A stretch of DNA of 37,781 bases, from contig CAYVXE010000036.1 in assembly GCA_964455375.1 (NCBI GenBank), forward strand, positions 1 through 37,781. The letters are read 5' to 3'. Of this stretch, positions 1-8,148 are shown in pieces. The position numbers and the translations under genes are program-made. The notes beneath the pieces are model-generated. The model was not told the origin of the DNA, made no database searches, and worked only from the letters and a program-made list of their open reading frames with translations. Source of the DNA: CAYVXE01 sp964455375 (GTDB taxonomy: Bacteria > Zhuqueibacterota > Zhuqueibacteria > Oceanimicrobiales > Oceanimicrobiaceae). Position 1 is the stretch's first letter; each line of letters starts with the position of its first letter.

Positions 1-98
1 CGTGAAATACCAGGAGCGCAAGGATCGTGATTCAGAACAAGGAGACCTTGTGCTATAATAATCTCGAACGCCATCGCACCTTTCAGGGCAACCCATAA
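1..98 (+). pseudogene. possible C-terminal scrap of an integrase-core (rve) transposase
   Basis: Reading from about position 6 to the TAA at 96-98 gives a short peptide that contains YNNLERHRTFQGNP. This resembles the YNNERPH..L..NP ending common to IS3/IS481-type rve transposases. The frame is closed by a stop just upstream, and the window edge cuts off the rest, so it is at best a decayed fragment. The resemblance rests on about 15 residues only. It fits with the other mobile-element debris further along, but it could be chance. Confidence 0.25.
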
Positions 99-362
99 CA
101 AGCCGCCATCTCTGGTGGTGGTAATTGACTCTTACAAAAAAATGAAAATGATTCGATAAAAGACAACAAGCTTTTTGAGGGTGTTATATGGCAAATATTG
201 CAAAAACCTCATTTTTTTTGAAAAACAGGCAAGTGCAAACCAAGGGTGACGATAATTCAAATAGAAATAATTGAAGAAGATGTCACCGGGAGATAATCTT
301 AAAACGTAATAAAAGTAAACGAAAATAATATTTAGAACATAATTAACAAAAGGAGAATCGTT
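99..362 (+). promoter_or_regulatory. flagellin leader with candidate sigma-28 promoter
   Basis: No gene is supported here. TACA at 133-136, a 15-base spacer and TTCGATAA at 152-159 resemble the sigma-28 (FliA) promoter TAAA-N15-GCCGATAA, with 3 of 4 and 6 of 8 bases matching. This would give an untranslated leader of roughly 195 bases. A second, weaker -10-like box, GGAGATAA, lies at 289-296 without a good -35. The ribosome site AAAGGAGAA at 349-357 is strong and sits a few bases before the flagellin ATG. Flagellin genes are normally sigma-28 dependent; the promoter assignment is inference. Confidence 0.35.
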
Positions 363-1199
363 ATGGCATTTGGAGACCTTAGTCGGATTGGCGGAAATAT
401 TCAAGCATTGCAAGCTTTGAATTCACTGAATCAGATTAACAGGAATTTGGGAGTACAACAACTGAGATTGGCGACTGGTAAACGCATCAACAGTGCTGAA
501 GATGATGCTGCCGGGTTTGTAATTGGCAGAACTTTTCAGGCGCGTTCAAAAGGCTTGGCAGTGGCTTTAGGCAATATCGGTGATGCAAAATCAATGTTAT
601 CTATTGCTGAAGGCGGTTTGTCCAATATTCTTGATATTCTTGAAACCATGAAAGAAAAAGCCACAGCGGCAGCGAGTGATACGTTGGGAACCAATGAACG
701 AAATGCCATTGAATCGGAATTGGATGCACTGGCTTCAGAAATTGACAATATTAACACGGAAACAACCTTTAACGGTACCGCTCTTTTGTCCGGAACATCT
801 TTAACCATTCAGACTGGCGCTGAAACGACAAACACACTAAGTATTACTGTAACTAGCGCGAGTCATACAGCTTCAACGCTTAGTGTCGCTGACAGCGATT
901 TAACTGTTACGTCTGCTGCGACAGCTTCAACTTCTTTAAGTAACATTAATGCTGCTTTAACCACTGTTAAGACAAGCATAGCGAATATAGGTGCGGTTCA
1001 GGCGCGGTTATCTACGAAAGAGAACACGATTTCGAATGCGATTACGAATACGGAAGCGACAAGAAGCCGAATTATGGATGCGGATTTTGCGAAAGTACAG
1101 TTAAATGCTCTGAAACTGCAAATTATGCAGCAAACGGCAACGCGGTCTCTGGCTCAGGCGAACTCGGCCCCGCAAGTGGTACTCTCTCTCTTCCAGTAG
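363..1199 (+). CDS. fliC: flagellin
   Basis: Flagellar filament subunit, exported by the flagellar type III apparatus and polymerised outside the cell. The 278-residue protein has the conserved N-terminal coiled coil (about 10-140, with LRLATGKRINSAEDDAAG and ISEGGL-like SIAEGGL) and the C-terminal coiled coil (about 190-278), ending QANSAPQVVLSLFQ as flagellins do. The central part (about 145-195) is very short and Ser/Thr-rich, so the outer D2/D3 domains are essentially absent and the filament surface is a short hydroxyl-rich loop. That loop is a plausible site for O-glycosylation by the glycosyltransferases downstream. The ATG at 363 follows AAAGGAGAATCGTT. A strong terminator follows at 1231, so it is probably monocistronic. 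The family assignment is secure. Confidence 0.97.
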   Translation: MAFGDLSRIGGNIQALQALNSLNQINRNLGVQQLRLATGKRINSAEDDAAGFVIGRTFQARSKGLAVALGNIGDAKSMLSIAEGGLSNILDILETMKEKATAAASDTLGTNERNAIESELDALASEIDNINTETTFNGTALLSGTSLTIQTGAETTNTLSITVTSASHTASTLSVADSDLTVTSAATASTSLSNINAALTTVKTSIANIGAVQARLSTKENTISNAITNTEATRSRIMDADFAKVQLNALKLQIMQQTATRSLAQANSAPQVVLSLFQ

Positions 1200-1230
1200 T
1201 CTTTTTCGTCTTAATAGTGTTCGGCAAAAG

Positions 1231-1258
1231 GGGCGTCTTTTCAGACGCCCTTTTTTTG
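1231..1258 (+). terminator. intrinsic terminator of the flagellin gene
   Basis: GGGCGTCT at 1231-1238 pairs perfectly with AGACGCCC at 1243-1250 around a 4-base TTTC loop. Seven T residues follow (1251-1257). It starts 31 bases after the flagellin stop and is a classic rho-independent terminator. Confidence 0.93.
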
Positions 1259-1363
1259 TTGTGTCCCCGATTCAGCATAAATTTATACCTTTTGCAATAA
1301 TTTCAATATATTATATCTGCCTACCGATGATTTAAGAGAAACACAAACGTTTGATGTTTTTTA

Positions 1364-1740
1364 ATGTCGGGCCTGGATTATTACGTGAAAGTCCTCATAA
1401 ATTTTGCTGATCATAATTTTCACACTAGCCAAAAATTGAATTCACAGACCGGATTTGAAGTAGGTGGATTTGATAGAGTTATTTCCTATTCACCAAAAGA
1501 TATTGATTTACCATTTTTCAGCAAACACATTAAGATACTGCTAAATGAAAGAGGTGCCGGGTATTGGTTGTGGAAGCCCTATATTATTTATAAGGTCTTA
1601 AAGGATGTAAAAGAAAGTGATTATGTTTTTTATGCTGACACCGGATCATTTTTTGTCCATTCAATTGGGCCTATAATTGATGTAGCCAATCGTTGCGAAC
1701 AAGATGTTATAGTATTTGAAAACAGACGTTTAGGAGAAAA
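1364..1740 (+). pseudogene. truncated glycosyltransferase-like fragment (N-terminal part)
   Basis: The first 120-odd codons look like the N-terminal half of a bacterial sugar-transferase-like family found in surface-polysaccharide loci. They carry LINFADHNF, a segment ending GAGYWLWKPYII, and SDYVFYADTGSFF, where the aspartate of the YADTGS stretch is probably in the nucleotide-sugar site. Homologues as I recall them begin near the KVLINFAD motif, so the natural start may be the GTG at 1385. The usual continuation after IVFE...E is lost: from about 1740-1765 the frame runs on into sequence that looks like a different family (sulfotransferase). The open frame ends at 1846. There is no clear ribosome site. 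It is local and AT-rich like the first half of the large gene at 2590. It is probably nonfunctional. Confidence 0.6.
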
Positions 1741-1761
1741 TGGACGAAGAGACCGGAGATA

Positions 1762-2094
1762 CCGGGATGTTTTGGGTTGGTGTGTACAGCCTTACGTTAA
1801 TACGACGTTTTTCGAAAAACTTGTGGGGTCGTTTGGTAATGGGTAAAGGAAAAAATTCAGGAACAGGAAATTGATGCCATTGCAAACCACCTGGGTTTGG
1901 AGCTGCAAACTGCAGATATTCAACGAATTTCTGGAAATCTTTTTGGTGATTCTGTGACTTTTCGCAAAGGGAAAATCGGCGGCTGGTGTGACTGTTTTTT
2001 TATAGATAATAAAGAGATTTTTAATATTAATGTGTCGCATGAGAAGCTCATGGGGGTTTATTCGAATAAGAATATAAGGATACGACACTGTTAA
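1762..2094 (+). pseudogene. frameshifted C-terminal fragment of a sulfotransferase
   Basis: Two overlapping reading frames together resemble the C-terminus of a bacterial PAPS-dependent sulfotransferase. The first frame, to 1846, has DVLGWCVQPYV and FFEKLVGSFGNG, matching a YEDLVG-GGG-type stretch. The second frame, open from about 1840, has KIQEQEIDAIANHLGLEL and then TFRKGKIGGW, the sulfotransferase FRKG-G-W phosphate-binding signature. A frameshift near 1840-1850, next to an A-rich run, separates them. No N-terminal half is present; it was replaced by the glycosyltransferase fragment. The end of the frame (about 2075) runs directly into intron sequence. Sulfation of sugars or flagellin could have been the ancestral role, but this copy is dead. 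Confidence 0.55.
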
Positions 2095-2486
2095 ATCTGA
2101 TAAAGAAATTCCTGAAAGCAGGCTATGTCGATGATGGAGTATGAATACTGGGGGCACCACAAGGTAGTAGTATTAGACCGATGTTGGCCAATATCGTCCG
2201 GCACTATGTATTGGATACATGGTTTGAAACGACGGTTAAAAGCCATGTAAAGGGTTTCTGTGAAATCGTTAGATACGCAGACGACTTTGTTTGTGTAGTG
2301 CGTTATTTAAATCAAGCCAAGCGTATAGAACGAGGGTTACAAAACAGACTCAACGAGTACGATTTGGAAGTACACCCAACGAAAATCCGACATATAAGTT
2401 GGGATAGATTTACAAAATATCTTGAGCATTATCCGCTATCGAAACCGAAAATAGTGCATAGCTTCTACGTGGTATCTGTAAGGTGA
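2076..2486 (+). pseudogene. ltrA: group II intron reverse transcriptase, internally deleted remnant
   Basis: The reading frame starting near 2076 gives LLNLIKKFLKAGYVDDGV, a TGA stop at 2142-2144, and then GAPQGSSIRPMLANIV and VRYADDFVCVV. These are the reverse-transcriptase motifs upstream of and including the YADD catalytic site. After HPTKIRHISWDRF it jumps to a short LEHYPLSKPKIVHSFY tail, so most of the thumb, maturase and endonuclease regions are missing, as are the first RT motifs. The in-frame stop and the deletions make it inactive. Domain V of the intron RNA follows directly at 2498, which supports descent from one intron. Confidence 0.85.
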
Positions 2487-2497
2487 GTTGGACTGTG

Positions 2498-2534
2498 GAG
2501 CCGGATGTGGGAAATCCACAAGTGTCTGGTTCTG
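2498..2534 (+). ncRNA. group II intron domain V (remnant of intron RNA)
   Basis: GAGCCGGATGTGG at 2498-2510, a GAAA tetraloop at 2511-2514 and TCCACA at 2515-2520, followed by AGTGTCTGGTTCTG, form the conserved two-stem hairpin with a bulge typical of group II domain V. The lower stem pairs GAGCC with GGTTC. A GAGG/CCTC hairpin (about 2536-2556) follows and could be domain VI. The 3' splice junction would then lie near 2558. Domain I and the 5' end are not recognisable, so no splicing is expected. Confidence 0.8.
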
Positions 2535-2589
2535 TGAGGGGCATTGAAACTCCTCATGTCAATGGAAATTTAAGAAAAGGAGTCATATT

Positions 2590-5500
2590 ATGTCTAGTCG
2601 ACAAGATAAAGTGATTCTCTCTATCGTTTTACAGGGAAGAAATGATGGTTATATGGAAAACTTTGAATGGAGGTTATCAACAAGCATTAATAAGATCTCA
2701 CAAAACATTGCTAATTTAAATTACAGCGGAATAGTACAGATAATATTAGTCGATTGGGGAAGTGAGAAACCTCTCACAGATGTTCTTAAGCTCAATAATT
2801 ATGCGAAGGATTATCTTGATGTTATTTACGTTGAAAAACAGATTGCAGATAAATATAATAGAGATTCAGAATACTCAATGGTTCACGCTATCAATACAGG
2901 GATTAGACGCGCTTCGGGAAAGTACACTATGTTTTGCGACGGAGACACATATATCTCTCTTGAAACGATGAAAAATATTGTTGAACTAATTGTAGGTAAG
3001 AGTGATATAAGTATTCCGCTTGATCAATCATTATTAATGGCTTCAAGGAATCATATACCTAAATCATTTCAATTCTCAAATCCGTCTTTGACTGAGATAG
3101 ATAATTTCATAAAAGAAAAGCAAACTGAATTGAATCATGATAAAATTAATCTTACAGATTTTGTGGGAATGGCAACTGCCTATTTAATGTCCAGTGAAAT
3201 ATGGAGAGACTGTACAGGGTTTGATGAGTCGCTGATTTATTGGGGATGGTTTGATATAGATCTTTTTTATCGCATTAAAAGTACATATCAAATTTATGAT
3301 TTTGAGAATCTTGGAATGCCGTTCTACCATCTTGAACATTACAGTAATTCACAAAATCGTTATATGAACGCCGAAAACTCAAGAAAAATAAATCTAGCTG
3401 TGATGCCCCAGACATTTGCCCCAAATAATTCACGCTGGGGTTTGTCAGATGAACTCCTTTCATTACAAAAAATGGAAAAAAATACAACTAAGGAGCAGAT
3501 TTTCAATTCCCAATTAAACAACATTATTGCGCCTGAAATAAGAGATAATGAATTCTACTTTGAAATAGTAAAATTAGCGAAGAGAAAAGAAATTAAAACG
3601 ATTCTTGAAATTGGTTCCTCTGCCGGCGACGGAAGTACCGAAGCATTTGTAAAAGGATTGCGGCAAAATCCGGGCAAACCAGCTATGTTTTGTATGGAAG
3701 TATCGAAAATACGGTTTGCTGAGTTAAAAAAGCGATATTGCAAGGACAAGTTTGTAAAATGCTATAATGTTTCTTCAGTAGCAGTTGAAGATTTCCCTTC
3801 AAGAGAAAAAGTAAAGGAGTTTTACAATTCGAACAGGACTACATTAAATCAATATCCTGTAGAACAAATAATTGGATGGCTCGAACAGGATATAGATTAT
3901 GTTAAAAGTACCGGAGTAAATGATAACGGAATACATATCATCAGGGAAGATAATAACATTCAAAATTTTGATCTTGTTTTGATTGACGGATCAGAATTCA
4001 CTGGAAGTGTGGAGCTAAATAAAGTTTACGGAGCAAAATACATATTACTGGATGATATAAACGCATATAAAAATTATGAGTCTTATCAGCGTCTTAAAAA
4101 AGATAAAAACTATATTCTTATAAAAGAAAACTGGAATGTGAGAAACGGTTACGCAATATTTAAATTTGATGATAAAGACCTTCCGGTGCACTTTTTTACA
4201 ATTGTTTTGAATGGTGAACCATTTATAAGATATCATATCGATCTCTTTAAACAATTACCATTTAAGTGGCATTGGCATATAATAGAAGGAGTAGCCGAAC
4301 TAAAAAACGACACGGCCTGGAGTGTTTCTCTCGGAGGAAAAGTTCCGGAAAATTTTCATAAAAATGGATTGAGTACAGATGGAACAACAGAATATCTTAA
4401 CGAGTTGCGGGAACAGTTCCCGCATAATGTAACGATTTATCGGAAACGAAAAGGGGAATTTTGGAACGGCAAACTTGAGATGGTCAACGCACCGTTAAGC
4501 AGAATAAAAGAGGAATCTCTACTATTTGAAATTGATTCCGATGAACTTTGGAGTTTTGAGCAGATCTTAAATGTAAGAAAAATATTCAAAGAAAATCCAG
4601 AAAAAACTGCAGCATTTTATTGGTGTCATTTTTATGTAGGAGAAAAATTAGTAACAACGGAGGAAAACGCTTATAGTAAAACTCCTGTCTATGAGTGGAT
4701 AAGAACATGGCGATTCAAACCTGGCTATAGATGGATTTCTCACGAACCGCCTGCTCTGTGCATGCAAAATCGACAAGGGGAATGGGTTGATCTGGTAAAA
4801 ATAAATCCGTTCTTACATGATGAAACTGAAGCAAAAGGTTTAGTTTTCCATCATTATGCCTATGTACTTGAAAAGCAGCTAAAGTTTAAAGAAATTTATT
4901 ATGGTTATACTGATGCTTTGCTTGAATGGAAGAAATTGCAAAATGCAAATAGATATCCCGTGGTGTTAAGGAATTATTTCTCATGGGTAAATGATTTGCA
5001 AAAAGTAGATACAATTAGATCACAAAATATTGTCCCCATAGCTCAAAAAGATGAGAGGGGTAAATTTGTTTTTAATTATGTTACGGAAGATCTTAACAAC
5101 AAAAGTACTACAGTTTCAAACCAATCGAACTTCAATGAACAATCGACAATCAAATCACTGCGTGGGAAACAAGGTAAAATTGTCATAGACGGCGTAATCT
5201 ATTATTTGCAGAAGAACCACCCGGCTGGAATCATACGTGTTTGGACCGCCTTGCTGCAGGAACTGTCAAAAACGGATTTGGCAAAGCAAATCGTTCTTCT
5301 TGACCGGGGTGGAACCGCACCGGATATTCCTGGCATCAGGAAGCGTCTTGTTCATGAATACAATTATTTGTTGTTTGAGGCGGACTCGCTTTATCTGGAA
5401 GAGATTTGCAGAGAAGAACAAGCTGACTTGTTTATTTCAACCTACTACACCTACCCGGAAAATGCGCATTTTGCTATCATGCTGCACGACATGATTCCCG

Positions 5501-7986
5501 AATTGTGCGGGATGGACTTGTCGTTACCGCAGTGGCGTGCAAAGACGATTGCCCTTGAGAAAGCAAAAGCCTATTTTGCGGTTTCGGAATCTACAAGAGA
5601 TGATTTTCGTAAATTTTTTCCTCAATTTAATGACCGGCAAGTTTATGTTGTCCCCAATGCGGTTGCGTCTACGTTTACAACCCATAAGGACAGCGATCTA
5701 AAAAAGTTTAAGAAGAAATATAACCTTAAGAAACCTTATTTTATTCTTTCGGGAAGCCGGATTTTATATAAGAATGCGATTCAGTTTTTTAAAGCGTTTG
5801 CTTTGTTGGAAAACAAGGAACAGTTTGAAATATTTTGTACCGGCGGCGCAGCGAATCTGGAGAATGTATTTAAACCTTATGTGCGAGGTGTGACCTGCCA
5901 TGTACGTTTTCTCAGCGATAAAGAGCTTTCGATTGCCTATTCCGGGGCGGTTGCCTTGGTCTATCCTTCGCTTTACGAAGGGTTCGGTTTACCGATTCTG
6001 GAAGCTATGCAGTCCGGTTGCCCGGTCATTACCTGTAAAAATTCGTCGATTCCTGAAGTGGCCGGCGAGGCTGCGATTTATGTGAAGGAGTCCGATGTTG
6101 CCGATATGCTTGCTGCGCTTCAGTTCGTGCAAAAGTCCGGCAACCGGAAGCGGTTCATCGAAAAGGGGTTGGCAAATGTTGCACGTTTTTCATGGCGGGA
6201 CAGCGCTCAAAAATTTGTTACAGCAATACGGGATGTCGTGCAGACAGTTGCCGGAATGCCGTTTAATGAGGATGACCCCATCTACACTGAGAAGCGGCTT
6301 TTCTATGTATTAAAAAAGCAGCAGGGGAATTCACCCTTGGTAACGGCTATGGCGAATCATCTTAAGGTATTTACCGGTTCTGCGACGTACGATCATAAGG
6401 CAATTGAACAGGATGAAAACATCATTGCGAGGATGGATTCGTCTACCTTTGAATTGATGCGGAAAGAATTTTATGGTCAAATGGAAGTCAGTGCCGTTTT
6501 TTGTTACTGGTTCGGTTTAGCGCTGCATTTCAGGAAACAATATAATAAGGCGTTAGATGCATTTATTAAGGCATTTGATCGGGGAGTCGGTTACCGCTGG
6601 CGCATTGCATATCTGGCTGCTGTTTCCGCTTACGATGACTACAATCTTGTGGCTGCTGAAATTCTCCTCAAAGAGATCGTATTAAAGGTTTTTCCCAATT
6701 ATAAACCTGCTCATGATAAATTAAAAGATGTCATGCGAGAAAAAACGCAAGTTCTACGGACATCTGCGAAGGTAAAAAGGAAACGCATTAAAACCGAGGT
6801 TAAAATGTCTGATTTTCACATGGAAGGACCTGCTGAACCTTTGGTTTCCGCCATCGTGTCCACCTACAATTCCGAGCGGTTTATCCGTGGTTGCCTTGAA
6901 GATTTAGAAGCACAGAGCATCGCACAACATTTGGAAATTATTGTGGTGGACAGCGCATCAGAGCAAAATGAGAAGAAAATTGTCCGGGATTTTCAAAAAC
7001 GCTACTCTAACATTAAATACATTCGCAGCAAAAAACGGGAAGGGGTTTACGCTGCCTGGAATCGCGGTATTAAAATAGCAAGGGGTAAATATATTACCAA
7101 CGCTAATACCGATGATCGCCATAAACACGACGCATTTGAAAAAATGGTAAACGTCCTCGAAAAGAATCCTGAACTTGCGTTAGTGTACGCCAATGTCCAT
7201 ATCACGAAAACAGAGAATGAAACTTTCGAAAATCACACGCGCACGGGTTCATTTCGGTGGTATGATTTTGATTTTATTCGTTTAATTGACGGCTGTTATA
7301 TGGGGCCTCAACCTATGTGGCGACGCAATCTGCACGAAAAATATGGTTATTTTGATGAACACTATCGATCTGCGGGTGACTGGGAGTTTTGGCTGCGATT
7401 AGGAAGGACAGAATCATTTTTCCATTTAGATGAATATTTAGGTTTGTACTTGCAGTCTCCTGACAGTTTGGAACACTGTGATCCGCAATTATCAATTCGA
7501 GAGGCTCGAAAAATTCAAAAGCAGTACCTTCCATTCAAACGGGAATTCATTAAAAAACAGTTTGAACTGGCTGAGAAACATTTGAAAAAAGATGACCTGG
7601 TGGAGGGGCTTGAACTTTTATCCGGGATACTGGATTATGAACCAAATCATTTTGACACGTTGTGTCTCATCGGAGATCTTTACCAACGTTTAGGCGAGGA
7701 ATCAAAGGCTGAGCAAATGTGGAAGTTAGCTTCTAAACAGGAACAGCGAGATGCGGACCTGTTGCGCAGGTTGAGTAAACCTGACGGGAATAATGATGGC
7801 TTAGAAGACTTGTTTGAACAAGGGAAAGTGTTGATACAAAAGAATGATTTGGCAGGAGGTTTGAAAGTCTTGTCGGAATTGTTGGATATCGATCCTACGC
7901 ACAAGGAAACGTTACTATTAATGAGTGATGTCTATGAAAAAATTGGCAAACATGAGGATGCGGAGGGAATGCGGAAATTGATATAA
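2590..7986 (+). CDS. giant multidomain glycosyltransferase/methyltransferase with TPR repeats
   Basis: 1798 residues, apparently a cytoplasmic glycan-building enzyme. Domains in order: GT2 (about 5-260; IILVDWGSEKPL, FCDGDTYIS with a DxD at 117-119, and a WGWFDIDLFYRI acceptor segment); a class I SAM-dependent methyltransferase (about 315-525; ILEIGSSAGDGS at 339-350, LVLIDGSE, YILLDDI); a second GT-A-like domain (about 533-780; FFTIVLNGEPFI and FEIDSDELW); GT4 (about 862-1215; EX7E pair E1130/E1138 in YEGFGLPILEAM); a helical TPR-like stretch (about 1295-1385); a third GT-A/GT2 (about 1415-1640; AIVSTYNSERF, NTDD, GDWEFWLRL); and TPR repeats (about 1655-1798). AAGGAGTCATATT precedes the ATG. 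No signal or membrane segment is seen. Its position between flagellin and fliS suggests flagellin glycosylation (inference). The base composition changes sharply near codon 857, so it may be a recombinational fusion. Confidence 0.92.
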   Translation: MSSRQDKVILSIVLQGRNDGYMENFEWRLSTSINKISQNIANLNYSGIVQIILVDWGSEKPLTDVLKLNNYAKDYLDVIYVEKQIADKYNRDSEYSMVHAINTGIRRASGKYTMFCDGDTYISLETMKNIVELIVGKSDISIPLDQSLLMASRNHIPKSFQFSNPSLTEIDNFIKEKQTELNHDKINLTDFVGMATAYLMSSEIWRDCTGFDESLIYWGWFDIDLFYRIKSTYQIYDFENLGMPFYHLEHYSNSQNRYMNAENSRKINLAVMPQTFAPNNSRWGLSDELLSLQKMEKNTTKEQIFNSQLNNIIAPEIRDNEFYFEIVKLAKRKEIKTILEIGSSAGDGSTEAFVKGLRQNPGKPAMFCMEVSKIRFAELKKRYCKDKFVKCYNVSSVAVEDFPSREKVKEFYNSNRTTLNQYPVEQIIGWLEQDIDYVKSTGVNDNGIHIIREDNNIQNFDLVLIDGSEFTGSVELNKVYGAKYILLDDINAYKNYESYQRLKKDKNYILIKENWNVRNGYAIFKFDDKDLPVHFFTIVLNGEPFIRYHIDLFKQLPFKWHWHIIEGVAELKNDTAWSVSLGGKVPENFHKNGLSTDGTTEYLNELREQFPHNVTIYRKRKGEFWNGKLEMVNAPLSRIKEESLLFEIDSDELWSFEQILNVRKIFKENPEKTAAFYWCHFYVGEKLVTTEENAYSKTPVYEWIRTWRFKPGYRWISHEPPALCMQNRQGEWVDLVKINPFLHDETEAKGLVFHHYAYVLEKQLKFKEIYYGYTDALLEWKKLQNANRYPVVLRNYFSWVNDLQKVDTIRSQNIVPIAQKDERGKFVFNYVTEDLNNKSTTVSNQSNFNEQSTIKSLRGKQGKIVIDGVIYYLQKNHPAGIIRVWTALLQELSKTDLAKQIVLLDRGGTAPDIPGIRKRLVHEYNYLLFEADSLYLEEICREEQADLFISTYYTYPENAHFAIMLHDMIPELCGMDLSLPQWRAKTIALEKAKAYFAVSESTRDDFRKFFPQFNDRQVYVVPNAVASTFTTHKDSDLKKFKKKYNLKKPYFILSGSRILYKNAIQFFKAFALLENKEQFEIFCTGGAANLENVFKPYVRGVTCHVRFLSDKELSIAYSGAVALVYPSLYEGFGLPILEAMQSGCPVITCKNSSIPEVAGEAAIYVKESDVADMLAALQFVQKSGNRKRFIEKGLANVARFSWRDSAQKFVTAIRDVVQTVAGMPFNEDDPIYTEKRLFYVLKKQQGNSPLVTAMANHLKVFTGSATYDHKAIEQDENIIARMDSSTFELMRKEFYGQMEVSAVFCYWFGLALHFRKQYNKALDAFIKAFDRGVGYRWRIAYLAAVSAYDDYNLVAAEILLKEIVLKVFPNYKPAHDKLKDVMREKTQVLRTSAKVKRKRIKTEVKMSDFHMEGPAEPLVSAIVSTYNSERFIRGCLEDLEAQSIAQHLEIIVVDSASEQNEKKIVRDFQKRYSNIKYIRSKKREGVYAAWNRGIKIARGKYITNANTDDRHKHDAFEKMVNVLEKNPELALVYANVHITKTENETFENHTRTGSFRWYDFDFIRLIDGCYMGPQPMWRRNLHEKYGYFDEHYRSAGDWEFWLRLGRTESFFHLDEYLGLYLQSPDSLEHCDPQLSIREARKIQKQYLPFKREFIKKQFELAEKHLKKDDLVEGLELLSGILDYEPNHFDTLCLIGDLYQRLGEESKAEQMWKLASKQEQRDADLLRRLSKPDGNNDGLEDLFEQGKVLIQKNDLAGGLKVLSELLDIDPTHKETLLLMSDVYEKIGKHEDAEGMRKLI

Positions 7987-8028
7987 AAATAAAAAACAAT
8001 TAAAATTGAATTCTTTTAAAAAAAATGG

Positions 8029-8055
8029 CAAGTCCTGCAACAGAATTGCCGATAA
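8029..8055 (+). promoter_or_regulatory. sigma-28 (FliA) type promoter of the fliS-fliD-flgM operon
   Basis: GCCGATAA at 8048-8055 is a perfect sigma-28 -10 element. Exactly 15 bases upstream is CAAG (8029-8032), a partial match to the TAAA -35 core. It lies about 90 bases before the first fliS start, in an intergenic stretch, and has the right orientation. Late flagellar genes in many bacteria use this sigma factor. Confidence 0.75.
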
Positions 8056-8148
8056 TAAAGTTAAGAAAACCCCCCAGGGCAGGGAAACTATTTCAAAACA
8101 GGGACAAAAACATAAATTTTAGCATGAAACGCAATGGAGTTTTGTTTT

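Larger units (their letters stand above)
2076..2560 (+). mobile_element. decayed group II intron
   Basis: This span combines the deleted reverse-transcriptase frame with the domain V and probable domain VI hairpins. An intact bacterial group II intron is roughly 2 kb or more; under 500 bases remain. The left edge abuts the sulfotransferase fragment around 2070, and the right edge lies about 30 bases before the start of the 1798-codon gene. It marks this locus as a site of past insertion and recombination. Confidence 0.8.

Noticed and set aside
289..296. GGAGATAA as the flagellin -10 element
   Set aside because: There is no acceptable -35 at the proper distance; the site at 133-159 fits better.
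1897..2094. Independent small gene of 65 codons
   Set aside because: It would start at TTG without a ribosome site; it is better explained as the second half of a frameshifted sulfotransferase remnant.
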